A stretch of DNA of 64,000 nt, from NCBI RefSeq assembly GCF_017301635.1, contig NZ_CP071091.1, forward strand, positions 1 through 64,000, in the 5' to 3' direction. The stretch comes from Myxococcus landrumus (GTDB lineage Bacteria > Myxococcota > Myxococcia > Myxococcales > Myxococcaceae). Position 1 is the first letter of the stretch; the number at the start of each line of letters is the position of its first letter. The position numbers were made by a program, and so were the translations under genes. The notes under the pieces are model-generated. The model did not search any database. It was not told where the DNA came from and was given only the letters and a program-made list of their open reading frames with translations. Shown here one piece after another: positions 50,991 to 60,873 of the stretch.

Positions 50991-52997
50991 TCAGGGGTGC
51001 GGAATCGACACGGAAGGCGGATTCGCCACCGGGAAGACCAGGTCATCGTGGTCCGCCCAGCCTTCCGGGGTGCAGCTCGCCTGCATGGGATTGAAGCCCG
51101 CGACGCCTCGAATCGCCTGAAGCCCGCCCTCGGGGAGGATGAAGGTGGTGGAGAGCTCGTGCACTCCGGCTTCCGGGAAGGGGAGCTGCCCGAGATACGT
51201 CCAGCTCGGGTTGCGCGCGTCGGCTGCGTGGAAGAGGTCCACGGGCGTCAGGTAGCTCGAGACGCCAGCGACCCTCGCGGTGAGCGTCACCGCGCGCCCC
51301 GCGGTGAGCGGGCCTCCATCCTGGCTGGTGACGCTCAGCCCCTCCAAGGAGGTGGTGAGGTGGTAGGTCCCGTAGCCATCCGAGCACGACGCGCCCAGCG
51401 TGTTGGGGGCGTTCCGCTCCGGTCCCACGTCCCCCATCCCCTCCACGAGCAGGCCGGTGCCGCATGAGGATGTCAGGGCCTGGCACCGGGGCGCGAGGAG
51501 CTCCGGGTCGAAGTCGGCGATGCCTCGGTTGCGCACCGTCACCGCAACGGGGGCGGAGCGGTGGCCCTTGAGGTGGGTGTCATAGGCGCGGACTTCGAGC
51601 ACGGCGGGGCCATTGAGCTCCTGGAGGGTGTCCCACGCGAACTCGAAGGGGAAGGTGTCGTCGCTCGCGCGGAGCAGCCCGTTGACCCAGAAGTCCACGC
51701 GCCGGATGCCGGAGTCATCCAGGGCCAACACGTGGACGCGGGAGGTGTCGCGGACCGTGCTCTTCGGGAAGGGCGTGAGGATGTGCGCCCAGGGCTGGTG
51801 ATGGTCCCCGGCCGAGGTGGTGACGTCCGTCTGGAGCAACAGGTTGGGAGAGGTCCGCACCGCGTTCGACACGTGCCCTGGCACGGAAGCGGCGATGAGC
51901 GCGTCCCGCACCTGCGCGGGTGTCGCGGAGGGATGGGTCTCCAGGAAGAGCGCCGCGGCGCCCGCGACATGCGGCGTGGCCATGGACGTTCCCGAGTTGA
52001 GCTCCGTCGCGGTGTCGTCCGCGATGCCCGCGGACTCGATGTCCTCTCCGGGCGCGAACAGGTCGACGCAGGGGCCGTAGTTGGAGAAGCTGGCCTTGTC
52101 GTCGTCCTTGTTCGTGGCGCCCACGGTGATGGCTTCCGCGGTGCGGGCGGGGGACTCGCCGCAGGCGTCCAGCGTGTCATTTCCCGCCGCCACGACGGTG
52201 GTGATGCCCGCGGCCACCGCGTTGCGGACCGCCTGGTCGATGGCTTCGGAGACCTCGAAGCCGAGGCTCATGTTGGCGACGGCGGGGGACTGGTGATTCG
52301 CGATGACCCAGTCGAGGGCCGCGACGATGCTCGACGTGGTGCCTTCCCCTTCACAGTCGATGGCGCGCACGGGATGCAACGTCACCGCCTTGGCGACGCC
52401 CCACGTCGTCCCTCCCAGCGAGCCCGCCACGTGGGTCCCATGGCCGTGGCAGTCCTCCGCGGTGCCTCCGGGCGTCATGGCGTCGAAGCCGTTCCCCAGC
52501 CGTCCCTGGAACTCCGTGTGTGTGGAGCGGATGCCCGTGTCGATGACGTAGGCGTGGACTCCCGCCCCGCTCCGCGCGGGTTGGTAGCGGCCATCGAGTG
52601 GCAGGTCCTTCTGGTCCAGGCGGTCCAGGTTCCACGGGACTGTTCCGGCGACTTGATGGAGTCGGACCCGCGCGTCCTGTTCGACCAGGGCCACGCCCGG
52701 GTCCGCGCGCAGGGCCTCCACGCGTGAATCATCCAGCTCCGCCACGAAGCCCTGGAGTGCATGGGAATAGGTGCGAGAGACCTTCGCGTCATACTTGCTC
52801 GCGAGTCCCATCACCTTCTCTTGTATGGCCATGCCCTTGGTGGCGCTCGCGGTCGTCGAGGGACGAAGCATGACGATGTAGCGATGGGGAATGCGTTGCG
52901 CGGCTTGGGGCTCGGAGTGTGTCGAGTCGGCGCAGCCGCTGAGGACGAGGAGGGGCGCGAGAAGACAGACGGGTGACGACAGGCGGAACTTCCGCAT
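50991..52997 (-). CDS. Subtilisin-family (S8, proteinase K-like) serine protease lipoprotein
   Basis: 668 residues. ATG 52997 is chosen since it starts a lipoprotein signal with lipobox VLSGCA. An I9 inhibitor prodomain (about 39-112, beginning HRYIVMLRP) is followed by the S8 catalytic domain: Asp153 in VIDTGI, His186 in GHGTHVAG and Ser338 in NSGTSMATPHVAG, with the oxyanion Asn in AAGND. The C-terminal 280 residues form Ig-like/proprotein-type beta domains, with a stretch RVDFWVNGLL typical of bacterial Big/Ig folds. Likely a secreted predatory or nutritional protease, self-cleaved to maturity. The 3' neighbour is separated by 240 bases without a gene. Confidence 0.93.
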   Translation of the reverse strand: MRKFRLSSPVCLLAPLLVLSGCADSTHSEPQAAQRIPHRYIVMLRPSTTASATKGMAIQEKVMGLASKYDAKVSRTYSHALQGFVAELDDSRVEALRADPGVALVEQDARVRLHQVAGTVPWNLDRLDQKDLPLDGRYQPARSGAGVHAYVIDTGIRSTHTEFQGRLGNGFDAMTPGGTAEDCHGHGTHVAGSLGGTTWGVAKAVTLHPVRAIDCEGEGTTSSIVAALDWVIANHQSPAVANMSLGFEVSEAIDQAVRNAVAAGITTVVAAGNDTLDACGESPARTAEAITVGATNKDDDKASFSNYGPCVDLFAPGEDIESAGIADDTATELNSGTSMATPHVAGAAALFLETHPSATPAQVRDALIAASVPGHVSNAVRTSPNLLLQTDVTTSAGDHHQPWAHILTPFPKSTVRDTSRVHVLALDDSGIRRVDFWVNGLLRASDDTFPFEFAWDTLQELNGPAVLEVRAYDTHLKGHRSAPVAVTVRNRGIADFDPELLAPRCQALTSSCGTGLLVEGMGDVGPERNAPNTLGASCSDGYGTYHLTTSLEGLSVTSQDGGPLTAGRAVTLTARVAGVSSYLTPVDLFHAADARNPSWTYLGQLPFPEAGVHELSTTFILPEGGLQAIRGVAGFNPMQASCTPEGWADHDDLVFPVANPPSVSIPHP

Positions 52998-53106
52998 GGG
53001 TGTGGACCTGGGGATGTGCCGGCCCGTTTCCTGGGACAAGGGTTGAAGGAAACAGCCGGCGTCGTGTTGTGCCCCTTGGACGCCGCGCCCCTTCGCGTTG
53101 ATCAAT

Positions 53107-54357
53107 TCAAATCACTTCGCGCAGCCGCTCCTCCAGGAAGCGCCGCTCGGGCTCGGTGCGCACCAGGGCCAGGGCCCGGCGATACGCCGCCGCGGCTTCC
53201 TCTCTGCGTCCCAGCCTGCGCAGCAGCTCCGCACGCGCCGCGGGAAGCAGGTGATAGGACGTGAGCCTTCCAGAGGCCTCGAGGTCATCGACCAACGCGA
53301 GCCCGTGCTCGGGGCCCTTGGCCATCGCCACCGCCGCCGCGCGGTTGAGCTCCACCACGGGTCCGGGGGCCAGCTCGGACAACCGGTGATAGAGCGCGGC
53401 GATCTGCTCCCAGTCGGTGTCTTCGGGGCGCTTCGCCTGCGCGTGGAGCGCGGCGATGGCCGCCTGAATCGTGTAGGGCCCGAAGGCGCCCAGGGCGAAC
53501 GCGGCCTCGAGCTGCGCCAACCCTTCCTCCACCTCCGCGGCGTTCCACATGCTCCGGTCCTGGCGGTCCAACAGCACCAGCCCTCCATCCTCGGCCACGC
53601 GCGCGCGGTGGCGGGAGTGGTGCAGGAGCAGCATCGAGAGGAGCGCGGCCACCTCGCCGTGGCGCGGGAGCAGCGAGCGCGCCAGCCGAGCCAGCCGCAG
53701 CGCCTCCGCGCACAGGTCCACGCGCAGCAGGGCGTCGCCTTCCGTGGCGGCGTAGCCCTCCGAGAACAACAGGTAGATGGCGTGCAGCACGCCCCGGGTG
53801 CGCTCGGTCAGCGCGTCCAGTTCGGGGATGACGTAGGGGATGCCCGCATCGCGAATCTTGCGCTGCGCGCGCACCAGCCGCTGCGCCATCGTCGCGGGTG
53901 GCACCAGGAACGCGCGGGCGACCTCCTCGGTCGTCAAGCCACACAAGGTCCGCAGCGCGAGCGCCACCTGGATGTCTTCCGCGAGCGCGGGGTGACAGCA
54001 GGTGAAGAGCAGCCGAAGGGAGTCGTCCGGGTGGGCCTGCCAGTCGGTTCCATCCGGGGCCGAGGAGAGCTCTTGTTCGAGCCGCGCCAGGACCTCCAGC
54101 TCATCCACCCGGGCCCCGAGCCGCACGCCGCGCCGCACCCGGTCCACCGCCTTGTTGCGCGCGGCGCGCAGCAGCCACGCCCGGGGCTCGGCGGGGACAC
54201 CCTCCCGCGGCCATTGCTGGAGCGCGGCCTCGAAGGCCTCCTGCACCAGCTCTTCCGCGGACGCGAAGTCTCCGCCCATGACGCGGATGAGCGTGGCCAC
54301 GATGCGGCCATGGTCCGCGCGGTAGGTCTGCTCGAGGATGGACGGCCAAGGGGGCAT
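53107..54357 (-). CDS. ECF42-type RNA polymerase sigma factor
   Basis: 416 residues from ATG 54357; a GTG 9 bases upstream is an alternative, neither having a strong ribosome site. Sigma region 2 (residues 5-75, including DHGRIVATLIRVMGGDFASA and AWLLRAARNKAVDRVRR) and region 4 (about 115-175, LRTLCGLTTEEVARAFLVP) are clear. A long C-terminal domain follows, TPR-like with the signature DRQDRSMWN typical of group ECF42. The gene directly upstream encodes a YCII/DGPF protein, the usual genomic partner of this group. There is no anti-sigma gene, also usual for ECF42; the C-terminal domain is thought to take that role. Confidence 0.9.
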   Translation of the reverse strand: MPPWPSILEQTYRADHGRIVATLIRVMGGDFASAEELVQEAFEAALQQWPREGVPAEPRAWLLRAARNKAVDRVRRGVRLGARVDELEVLARLEQELSSAPDGTDWQAHPDDSLRLLFTCCHPALAEDIQVALALRTLCGLTTEEVARAFLVPPATMAQRLVRAQRKIRDAGIPYVIPELDALTERTRGVLHAIYLLFSEGYAATEGDALLRVDLCAEALRLARLARSLLPRHGEVAALLSMLLLHHSRHRARVAEDGGLVLLDRQDRSMWNAAEVEEGLAQLEAAFALGAFGPYTIQAAIAALHAQAKRPEDTDWEQIAALYHRLSELAPGPVVELNRAAAVAMAKGPEHGLALVDDLEASGRLTSYHLLPAARAELLRRLGRREEAAAAYRRALALVRTEPERRFLEERLREVI

Positions 54358-54408
54358 GTGCGGCACGACCTGGGCCCAGGAGTCCTGTCCTGGGCCCGAG
54401 CCTCCTTC

Positions 54409-54771
54409 TCAGCCCATGTTCTTGGTGTAGTCCATGATGGGGCGCACCTCGATGGAGCCGGTCCGCGCGCTGGGAATGCGCGAGGCCATGGCGATGGCCT
54501 CATCGAGGTCCTTCGCCTCCACCAGATAGAAGCCCCCCAACTGCTCGCGCGTCTCCGCGAACGGGCCGTCCGTCGTCAGCCGCTTGCCCTCGCGGATGCG
54601 CACGGTGGTCGCCGTGGGCGTTGGCTCCAGGGCCTCCCCCGCGATGTAGCCGCCGCCCTTATGGAGCGACTCCGTGAAGACGGCATACTCACCCAGGAGC
54701 TGCCGGGTCTCGTCCTGGGAGTACGACTCCCAGATCTTCTCGTTCTCGTAGATCATCAGCAGGTACTTCAT
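54409..54771 (-). CDS. YCII/DGPF-domain protein, partner of the sigma factor
   Basis: 120 residues, YCII-related fold, with MKYLLMIYENE at the N-terminus and the namesake motif DGPFAET. DGPF proteins are regularly encoded beside ECF42 sigma factors and are likely their regulatory targets or sensors. It lies upstream of the sigma gene on the same strand with a 51-base gap, so co-transcription is likely. Confidence 0.92.
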   Translation of the reverse strand: MKYLLMIYENEKIWESYSQDETRQLLGEYAVFTESLHKGGGYIAGEALEPTPTATTVRIREGKRLTTDGPFAETREQLGGFYLVEAKDLDEAIAMASRIPSARTGSIEVRPIMDYTKNMG

Positions 54772-54883
54772 GGGGCGGGCCTCACGATGTCGGGGGAGAG
54801 CAGTCTCCCAACCATGAATCGAATGGGGTGAGGCGGAAATCGACAGGGGATTTACCGCCGGATTTTTTCGCCCCCAGAACGCG

Positions 54884-55699
<816 letters not shown>

Positions 55700-56009
55700 G
55701 CGGCCATGCTGCGGCACCGGGCACGAGCGGGCCACTCCAAATGAAGCCCCATACCCGCAGTCGCGCCCTGCGAGTGGACAGGCTCTCGCTCTCGATGGTG
55801 CGTCGCCCCGCGGCGATTCGCTCAGGGCGCGGGCGCGCCTTCACCGCGACACGTTCGGCCAGGCGCTGAGGGAGGCGCTACCTCCACCCGGAGTGTGGTG
55901 CCCGGCCCGCGCCACCCCACTCCAGGCCATGGGTCCATTCCGACTGAAGTTTTCCGATTTATAAGATTATGAGGACAAATCTTGTTGTACTCGTTAGGGT
56001 CCAGGGGAC
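55700..56009. promoter_or_regulatory. Divergent promoter region with AT-rich island
   Basis: This lies between the divergent thiD and HEAT-like genes. The segment 55951-55990 is strikingly AT-rich for this genome and includes the arms AAGATT (55963-55968) and AATCTT (55978-55983) around 9 bases, plus TATAAGAT-like sequence. It is a likely promoter/operator for the plus-strand operon. The rest shows no gene. Confidence 0.35.
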
Positions 56010-57224
56010 ATGCGACCCGAATCCTCATCTCGTCCGACACTCGTGAGCGGGCCATGGCGCACTCTTCGTCGCAGAGGCTGGGTGTTTCTGGCGGGGGCCC
56101 TCCTGATTCTGGCGGTGGGGCTCCTGGTCCGGCGGGGAGGTGACGGGGCGGCCGAAGGTCACAGCGCGGCCTCGAACACCGAGCCGCCTCAGCCATCCTC
56201 CCGGACGCCGCGTGCGGGTGGCGGCGCGACTTCGGCGCATGCGGTGGAGGAGGCCGAGGCCCAGGCGCCCCGCTACGACGCCACGACGTGCTGGCGGGAC
56301 CTGGAGCGCTTCAACGAGGGCGTGAGCCTGGAGACGTTCCGGGACTGGGCCGCGCCGCTCCTGGCCTCGAGGGATCCGCTGGTCCGCATGTACCTGAAGG
56401 AGCGGCTGACGGAGCTCATCGGCAAGGACGCGGGCCGGGCGGGGCAGGTGCTGGAGTGGACGCGCGAGGCGGGACCGAAGGAGTTCAAGGTCTTCGCGAT
56501 GGCGCTGAAGGACTCGGAGGCGGTGCACCTTCCAGAGGTGGCGCGGCGGCTCGTGGAGATGGGGCTGGACGCGGAGCTGGACTCCGAGCGCCGCGCGGGC
56601 TTGCTCTCCACGCTGGATACGCAGAAGCAGCTCTCGCCCGAGGTGCTCACGCGGCTGGCGGACTTCGCCAAGGACCCGGCCTCGGGAGAAGGGGGCTGGG
56701 CCGCGGCGAGGACCATCGCGCGGGTGATGAAGAACGACCATGAGCGGTCGGCCAACGCGGCGCCGTACCTGGACAAGCTGCTGACCATCGGAACCCAGTC
56801 GCTCGACGAGCACGTCCGGTACATGGCGCTGTCGACGCCCATGGAGACGGCGCCCGTGCTGGATGCGCAAGCCACCGACGGGTACTCGAAGGTCCTCACC
56901 ACGGAGGGCAGTCCGGATGGGCGCGCGGCCGCGGCGCACAACCTGGCGTTGTCCTCGGACTCGGCCCAGGTGCTGGACACCTTCTCACGCGCCTTCGAGC
57001 CGGAGCAGGACGTGTGCGTGCGCTGGGCGCTGTTCCGCTTCTCCGCCCGCGCGGCGGGACGGGATGCGTTGCCGGTGATGGCGAAGATGGCGCTCGTCGA
57101 CCCGCGCTTCCAGCCGACGTATCAGGACTTCGAGCGCATCTACGCCAGCGGGGTCGTCGACTTCGAGCGCGTGTGGCTCGCGCTCGCGGACCAGGACCCC
57201 TACGGCTGCCTCCACCGCGATTGA
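56010..57224 (+). CDS. Membrane-anchored helical-repeat (HEAT-like) protein
   Basis: 404 residues. One N-terminal transmembrane helix (about 23-40, GWVFLAGALLILAVGLLV) after a basic stretch is followed by a Pro/Ala/Gly-rich linker to about residue 85 and then an all-helical repeat region. The likely topology puts the C-terminal part outside the cytoplasm. No catalytic motif. It lies 8 bases before the next gene, which encodes a related secreted protein, so they form an operon. Confidence 0.7.
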   Translation: MRPESSSRPTLVSGPWRTLRRRGWVFLAGALLILAVGLLVRRGGDGAAEGHSAASNTEPPQPSSRTPRAGGGATSAHAVEEAEAQAPRYDATTCWRDLERFNEGVSLETFRDWAAPLLASRDPLVRMYLKERLTELIGKDAGRAGQVLEWTREAGPKEFKVFAMALKDSEAVHLPEVARRLVEMGLDAELDSERRAGLLSTLDTQKQLSPEVLTRLADFAKDPASGEGGWAAARTIARVMKNDHERSANAAPYLDKLLTIGTQSLDEHVRYMALSTPMETAPVLDAQATDGYSKVLTTEGSPDGRAAAAHNLALSSDSAQVLDTFSRAFEPEQDVCVRWALFRFSARAAGRDALPVMAKMALVDPRFQPTYQDFERIYASGVVDFERVWLALADQDPYGCLHRD

Positions 57225-57232
57225 GCTCTCAC

Positions 57233-58210
57233 ATGACGCGCACCTCCTTCCTGGCCCGGACGCTGTGCCTGCTGTGGCTGCCCTCCCTGCTGACTCCGCT
57301 GGTGTCGCTCGCCGAGCGCCCCGCGCTCCAGCCGGAGACGTGCTCCGTCGAGGGGCTGATGGACTCCATCCGTCGGGGGCTCCAGTCGAAGTCACCGGCG
57401 TACCGGCGCTACCTGCGGGAGTTGTTGAAGGAGTCCGCCGTCACGCTTCCCGAAGAGCAGCTCCGCGCGGCCTTCGAGCGCGAGACGGAGCCCTTCATGG
57501 TGGAGCACCTGGCCGCGGCCCTGGCGGCGAAGACGGACCGGGGTGAGAGCCCCTCCACGATGCAGGTGGTGTCGAAGCGGGCGCTCCACGACGCGGACCC
57601 GGCCGTGCGCGCGGCCGCCACGCGCGCGCTTCGCCGCACCAGCGCGGAGGAGCACACCGGCGACATGTACTCGCGCCTGGTGAGGGACTCGTCGCCGGAG
57701 GTGCGCAACGAGGCCGCGACGAACCTCATCGAGGACAACCGCTATGTCTATGCGGGGTTCCATGGGCCCGCCTCGGATACGGCGGTGACCGCCGCCGCGG
57801 CGTCCTCGGACGCGAAGGTGACGGCGAGGATTCTGGGGAACATCTCCACGGCGGCCATCAGTCCGGAGTCGGCCAAGACACTTCACTCGCTGCTGGGGCA
57901 CGACAGCGCGGAGGTGCGCGCGGGAGCGGCGACGGCGCTGGGCGGTGTTCCCGCGTCGGAGATGGCGAAAGCCAGACAGACGCTGGGGGCGATGTACCGC
58001 TCCGAGACGGACGTGGGTGTTCGCACGGCGATTCTCCAGAGCATCGCGCGGCTGGGGTTCTCCAGCGCGGTGCCGGAGCTCCAGGCCTTGCGCCAGGTCG
58101 ACACTCGCCTCGTCCCAGAGGTGGACGCGTGGATTCGCGCCTTGAGTACCGGTCTTCAGGAGTGGAGCCTGATCCTGAGGGAGAAGCAGCGATTGCGGCA
58201 GGCTCGATGA
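57233..58210 (+). CDS. Secreted HEAT-repeat protein
   Basis: 325 residues from ATG 57233, 8 bases after the previous stop. The signal peptide covers about residues 1-27 (SFLARTLCLLWLPSLLTPLV). Several HEAT-like helical pairs follow, with the typical D-P-x-V-R-x-x-A-A-x-x-A-L pattern (DADPAVRAAATRALRR, DSSPEVRNEAATNLIE, HDSAEVRAGAATALGG). It probably binds other proteins in the periplasm or on the surface, perhaps together with the upstream protein. Confidence 0.75.
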   Translation: MTRTSFLARTLCLLWLPSLLTPLVSLAERPALQPETCSVEGLMDSIRRGLQSKSPAYRRYLRELLKESAVTLPEEQLRAAFERETEPFMVEHLAAALAAKTDRGESPSTMQVVSKRALHDADPAVRAAATRALRRTSAEEHTGDMYSRLVRDSSPEVRNEAATNLIEDNRYVYAGFHGPASDTAVTAAAASSDAKVTARILGNISTAAISPESAKTLHSLLGHDSAEVRAGAATALGGVPASEMAKARQTLGAMYRSETDVGVRTAILQSIARLGFSSAVPELQALRQVDTRLVPEVDAWIRALSTGLQEWSLILREKQRLRQAR

Positions 58211-58257
58211 GCAGCAGTCCCTCGGAGGGCCGTACAGCCGGCCCGAAAGGAACAACG

Positions 58258-58776
58258 ATGCGTAGCTCCAAGTCGCGCCTCACGGCGCTCGCGGCCCTGG
58301 TGACCATTCCCTCGGCCGCGCTCGCCTACACCGCGGTCGCGCCGTTTCCCAGCACGGTGAGCGCCACCACGTACTACTCGAGCGGCACGTACCACGGTGC
58401 CGTGGACGTCGCGAACTCGCGCTGCAACTACTGGGGCGCGGAGACGGGTGTCTCCGCCACCGTGTACTGGAACGTGACGGTCCGCACCTCGGGCGTGGTC
58501 TGCAACGGCAACGGCAGTGGCAACCAGAACGAGGCGCTGCTCAACCTCGGCAGTGGCTGGTCCTTCCGCCAGTGGCATTGGATCAAGACGAGTGATTCGT
58601 ACGACCGCACGTGCAACCGCTGCCAGGTGGGCAACCTGGGCGGCACGGGCAACTCCACCGGTCCTCACTCGCACTTCCAGAAGGACCAGTACGGCACCAA
58701 GAACACGTCCTGGTACTCGTCGTACACCTCGAAGGGCGAGGCCTTGGACCGTGGTGAGCTGATGGGCTACATCTAG
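58258..58776 (+). CDS. Secreted M23-type (beta-lytic/LasA-like) metallopeptidase
   Basis: 172 residues. ATG 58258 is chosen for AAGGAA upstream and the signal peptide (cleavage near ALA, residue 22). The short mature domain keeps the zinc ligands of family M23: H-x3-D in YHGAVDVA and H-x-H in PHSHF. Four cysteines probably form disulphides. Enzymes of this type cut glycine-rich peptide bridges in cell walls and are used by myxobacteria against prey. No propeptide is evident, unlike LasA or beta-lytic protease, so it is either very short or a non-catalytic relative. Confidence 0.75.
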   Translation: MRSSKSRLTALAALVTIPSAALAYTAVAPFPSTVSATTYYSSGTYHGAVDVANSRCNYWGAETGVSATVYWNVTVRTSGVVCNGNGSGNQNEALLNLGSGWSFRQWHWIKTSDSYDRTCNRCQVGNLGGTGNSTGPHSHFQKDQYGTKNTSWYSSYTSKGEALDRGELMGYI

Positions 58777-58790
58777 TCGCACCGGCAGCG

Positions 58791-58833
58791 CCGGCCGGGG
58801 AGTCAGGGCCTGATGGCTCGGCTCCCTGGCCGG
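58791..58833. terminator. GC-rich hairpin after the M23 gene
   Basis: CCGGCCGGGGAG (58791-58802) pairs with CTCCCTGGCCGG (58822-58833), 11 of 12 bases matching, 15 bases after the M23 stop. There is no T-run. Confidence 0.5.
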
Positions 58834-58900
58834 AGTGCTCACGGGCCCTGCGTCAACTTGACGCGCTCGCGGGCTGGGGACTCCCAAGGTATGAAGGGGC

Positions 58901-60259
58901 GTGTTCCGCTCGCCCTTCGAATCGCAGGCGAGGCCGCAGCCGCCGCGCTCCGCGTACTACCACGCAGCCCAGGATGTCGTGGACCTGCTGTCGTCCAGCG
59001 CGATTGCGCTGCGGTGGCTGGTGCGTCTGCGCTGGCACGCCGTCGCGGGCACCGGCTTGACGGTGGTGGTGGCCGTGCGGGGCTTGAGGCTGGACCTCCC
59101 CGTGGTGCCGCTCCTGGCGCTGGTGGTGCTGACGGGGGCGTCCAACCTGCTCCTCACGCTGTGGCTGCGAGGCCACCCGGTGGTGAAGTCCCATCACCTG
59201 GGCGCGGTGCTCGCGCTCGACACGCTGCTGCTCACGGGGCTGCTGGCGCTGTCGGGCGGGCCGGAGAATCCCTTCGCCATGCTGTACCTGGTCCACGTGG
59301 CCATGGCCGCGCTCGTGCTGGGGCCCCGGTGGACGCTGTCCCTGGCGCTGCTGTCCATGGTGGGGCCCGTGCTCCTGTTCCAGTTCCATGTCCCGTTGCG
59401 CGAGCTCGGTGACGGCACGGGCTCGGTGCTCTCGGGCCCGGGGCGCCTGGTGGGGATGTGGGTGGCCTTCTCGCTCACGGTGATGAGCGTCTCGCTGATG
59501 GTGGCGCGGGTGTCCGCGGCGTTGAGAGACAGGCAGGAGGCCCTGGTGCGCGCGCAGTTGCTGGCCTCGCGCGCGGAGAAGCTGGCGTCGCTGAGCACGC
59601 TGGCCGCGGGCGCGGCGCACGAACTGGGCACGCCGCTGGGGACCATCGCCATCGCGGCCAATGAGCTGGACGTGCTCATCCAGGAGGAGCCGCAGGAGGC
59701 GCTCGAGGATGCTCGCCTCATCCGGGACCAGGTGGAGCGGTGCCGGGACATCCTGGAGCGCATGAGTGCTCGCGCGGGCCAGACGTATGGAGAGGCTCCC
59801 GAGACGACGACGACGAGCGCGGTGCTCGAGCGGATGCGGGAGGAGCTCTCCTCGGCCGAGCTGGCGCGCGTGCGAGTGGAGGAGGGCACCGCCGTGCCGC
59901 TCTACTTCCCGCCGAGGGGACTGGTCCAGGTGCTGGTGAACCTGGTGCGCAATGCGCTGCACGCGAGTGAGGCCACGCAGTCGCCCGTGCTGGTGAGCGT
60001 GAAGGGCGATGGGAGCCGCACGCGCTTCGTGGTGGAGGACCGGGGCACGGGCATTCCTCGCGACGTGCTGGAGCGGGTGGGAGAGCCGTTCTTCACCACC
60101 AAGCCCGCGGGGCAGGGCATGGGGCTGGGCTTGTTCCTGGGGCAGACGTTCGCGGAGCTGTGCGGTGGGCGGCTGGAGCTGGCCTCGGAGGAGGGACTGG
60201 GGACTCGCGCCACGCTGGAGCTTCCGTGCCGGAAGGGGGGTGCCCATGCCTCCGCCTGA
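58901..60259 (+). CDS. RegB/PrrB-type redox-sensing histidine kinase
   Basis: 452 residues from GTG 58901. About five to six transmembrane helices lie in residues 38-205. The quinone-binding signature of RegB, GG-x-x-NPF, is present as GGPENPF (119-125). The H-box AAGAAHELGTPLGTIAI has the phosphorylatable His240. The cysteine that acts as redox switch in RegB (QVERCRDIL, Cys281 here) is conserved at almost the same distance from the His. An HATPase domain completes the protein (NLVRNALHAS, EDRGTGI, GMGLGLFL). It overlaps the regulator gene by 14 bases. It likely senses respiratory or redox state through the quinone pool and controls energy metabolism genes; the downstream neighbours encode c-type cytochromes and a molybdoenzyme. 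Confidence 0.92.
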   Translation: MFRSPFESQARPQPPRSAYYHAAQDVVDLLSSSAIALRWLVRLRWHAVAGTGLTVVVAVRGLRLDLPVVPLLALVVLTGASNLLLTLWLRGHPVVKSHHLGAVLALDTLLLTGLLALSGGPENPFAMLYLVHVAMAALVLGPRWTLSLALLSMVGPVLLFQFHVPLRELGDGTGSVLSGPGRLVGMWVAFSLTVMSVSLMVARVSAALRDRQEALVRAQLLASRAEKLASLSTLAAGAAHELGTPLGTIAIAANELDVLIQEEPQEALEDARLIRDQVERCRDILERMSARAGQTYGEAPETTTTSAVLERMREELSSAELARVRVEEGTAVPLYFPPRGLVQVLVNLVRNALHASEATQSPVLVSVKGDGSRTRFVVEDRGTGIPRDVLERVGEPFFTTKPAGQGMGLGLFLGQTFAELCGGRLELASEEGLGTRATLELPCRKGGAHASA

Positions 60260-60797
60260 CGTGTCTCCGGTGGTGCTCGTCATCGACGACGACGAGCCCT
60301 TTCGCGAGCGGCTGGTCCGGGCCTTCGGCCGCAAGGGCTTCACGGCGCACGGCGCGGACAGCGCGAAGCAGGCCCTGGAGCGCGCGGCCGAGCTGCGGCC
60401 CGGGTATGCCGTCATCGACCTGCGCCTGACGGATGGCTCGGGGTTGGACCTGGTGCGCGACCTGAAGGCGATGGATGCGCGGACCACGATGGTGGTCCTC
60501 ACGGGCTACGGAAGCATCGCCACCGCGGTGGAGGCCGTGCGCCGAGGCGCCACGCACTACCTCTCCAAGCCCGCGGACGTGGACGACATCCTGCTGGCCT
60601 TCGCGGGGGCCACGCTGCCCGCGGGCGAGGCCGCGTCGCTGGAGCATCAGGTTCCTTCGCTGGCTCGCGCGGAGTGGGAGCACATCCAGCGCGTGCTCGC
60701 GGACTGTGGCGGAAACATCTCGCAGGCGGCACGTCTGCTGCGCATCCAGCGCAGGAGCCTCCAGCGCAAGTTGTCCAAGCACCCGGTGCGGCAGTGA
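60246..60797 (+). CDS. RegA/PrrA-type response regulator
   Basis: 183 residues from ATG 60246, overlapping the kinase stop by 14 bases. The receiver domain has the acidic pair DDDEPF, phospho-acceptor Asp58 (VIDLRLTDGSG), VVLTGYGS and the Lys of LSKP. A short linker leads to a Fis-type helix-turn-helix (CGGNISQAARLLRIQRRSLQ), the compact architecture of RegA/PrrA/ActR. It should be phosphorylated by the adjacent kinase and bind DNA. Confidence 0.95.
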   Translation: MPPPDVSPVVLVIDDDEPFRERLVRAFGRKGFTAHGADSAKQALERAAELRPGYAVIDLRLTDGSGLDLVRDLKAMDARTTMVVLTGYGSIATAVEAVRRGATHYLSKPADVDDILLAFAGATLPAGEAASLEHQVPSLARAEWEHIQRVLADCGGNISQAARLLRIQRRSLQRKLSKHPVRQ

Positions 60798-60873
60798 CGC
60801 CGGTAGGGGTGCGTCACCAAGACGCACAATCCGTCTCTCCCGCTTCGTTAGGGTGAGAGGCGTTGGAGGTTCG

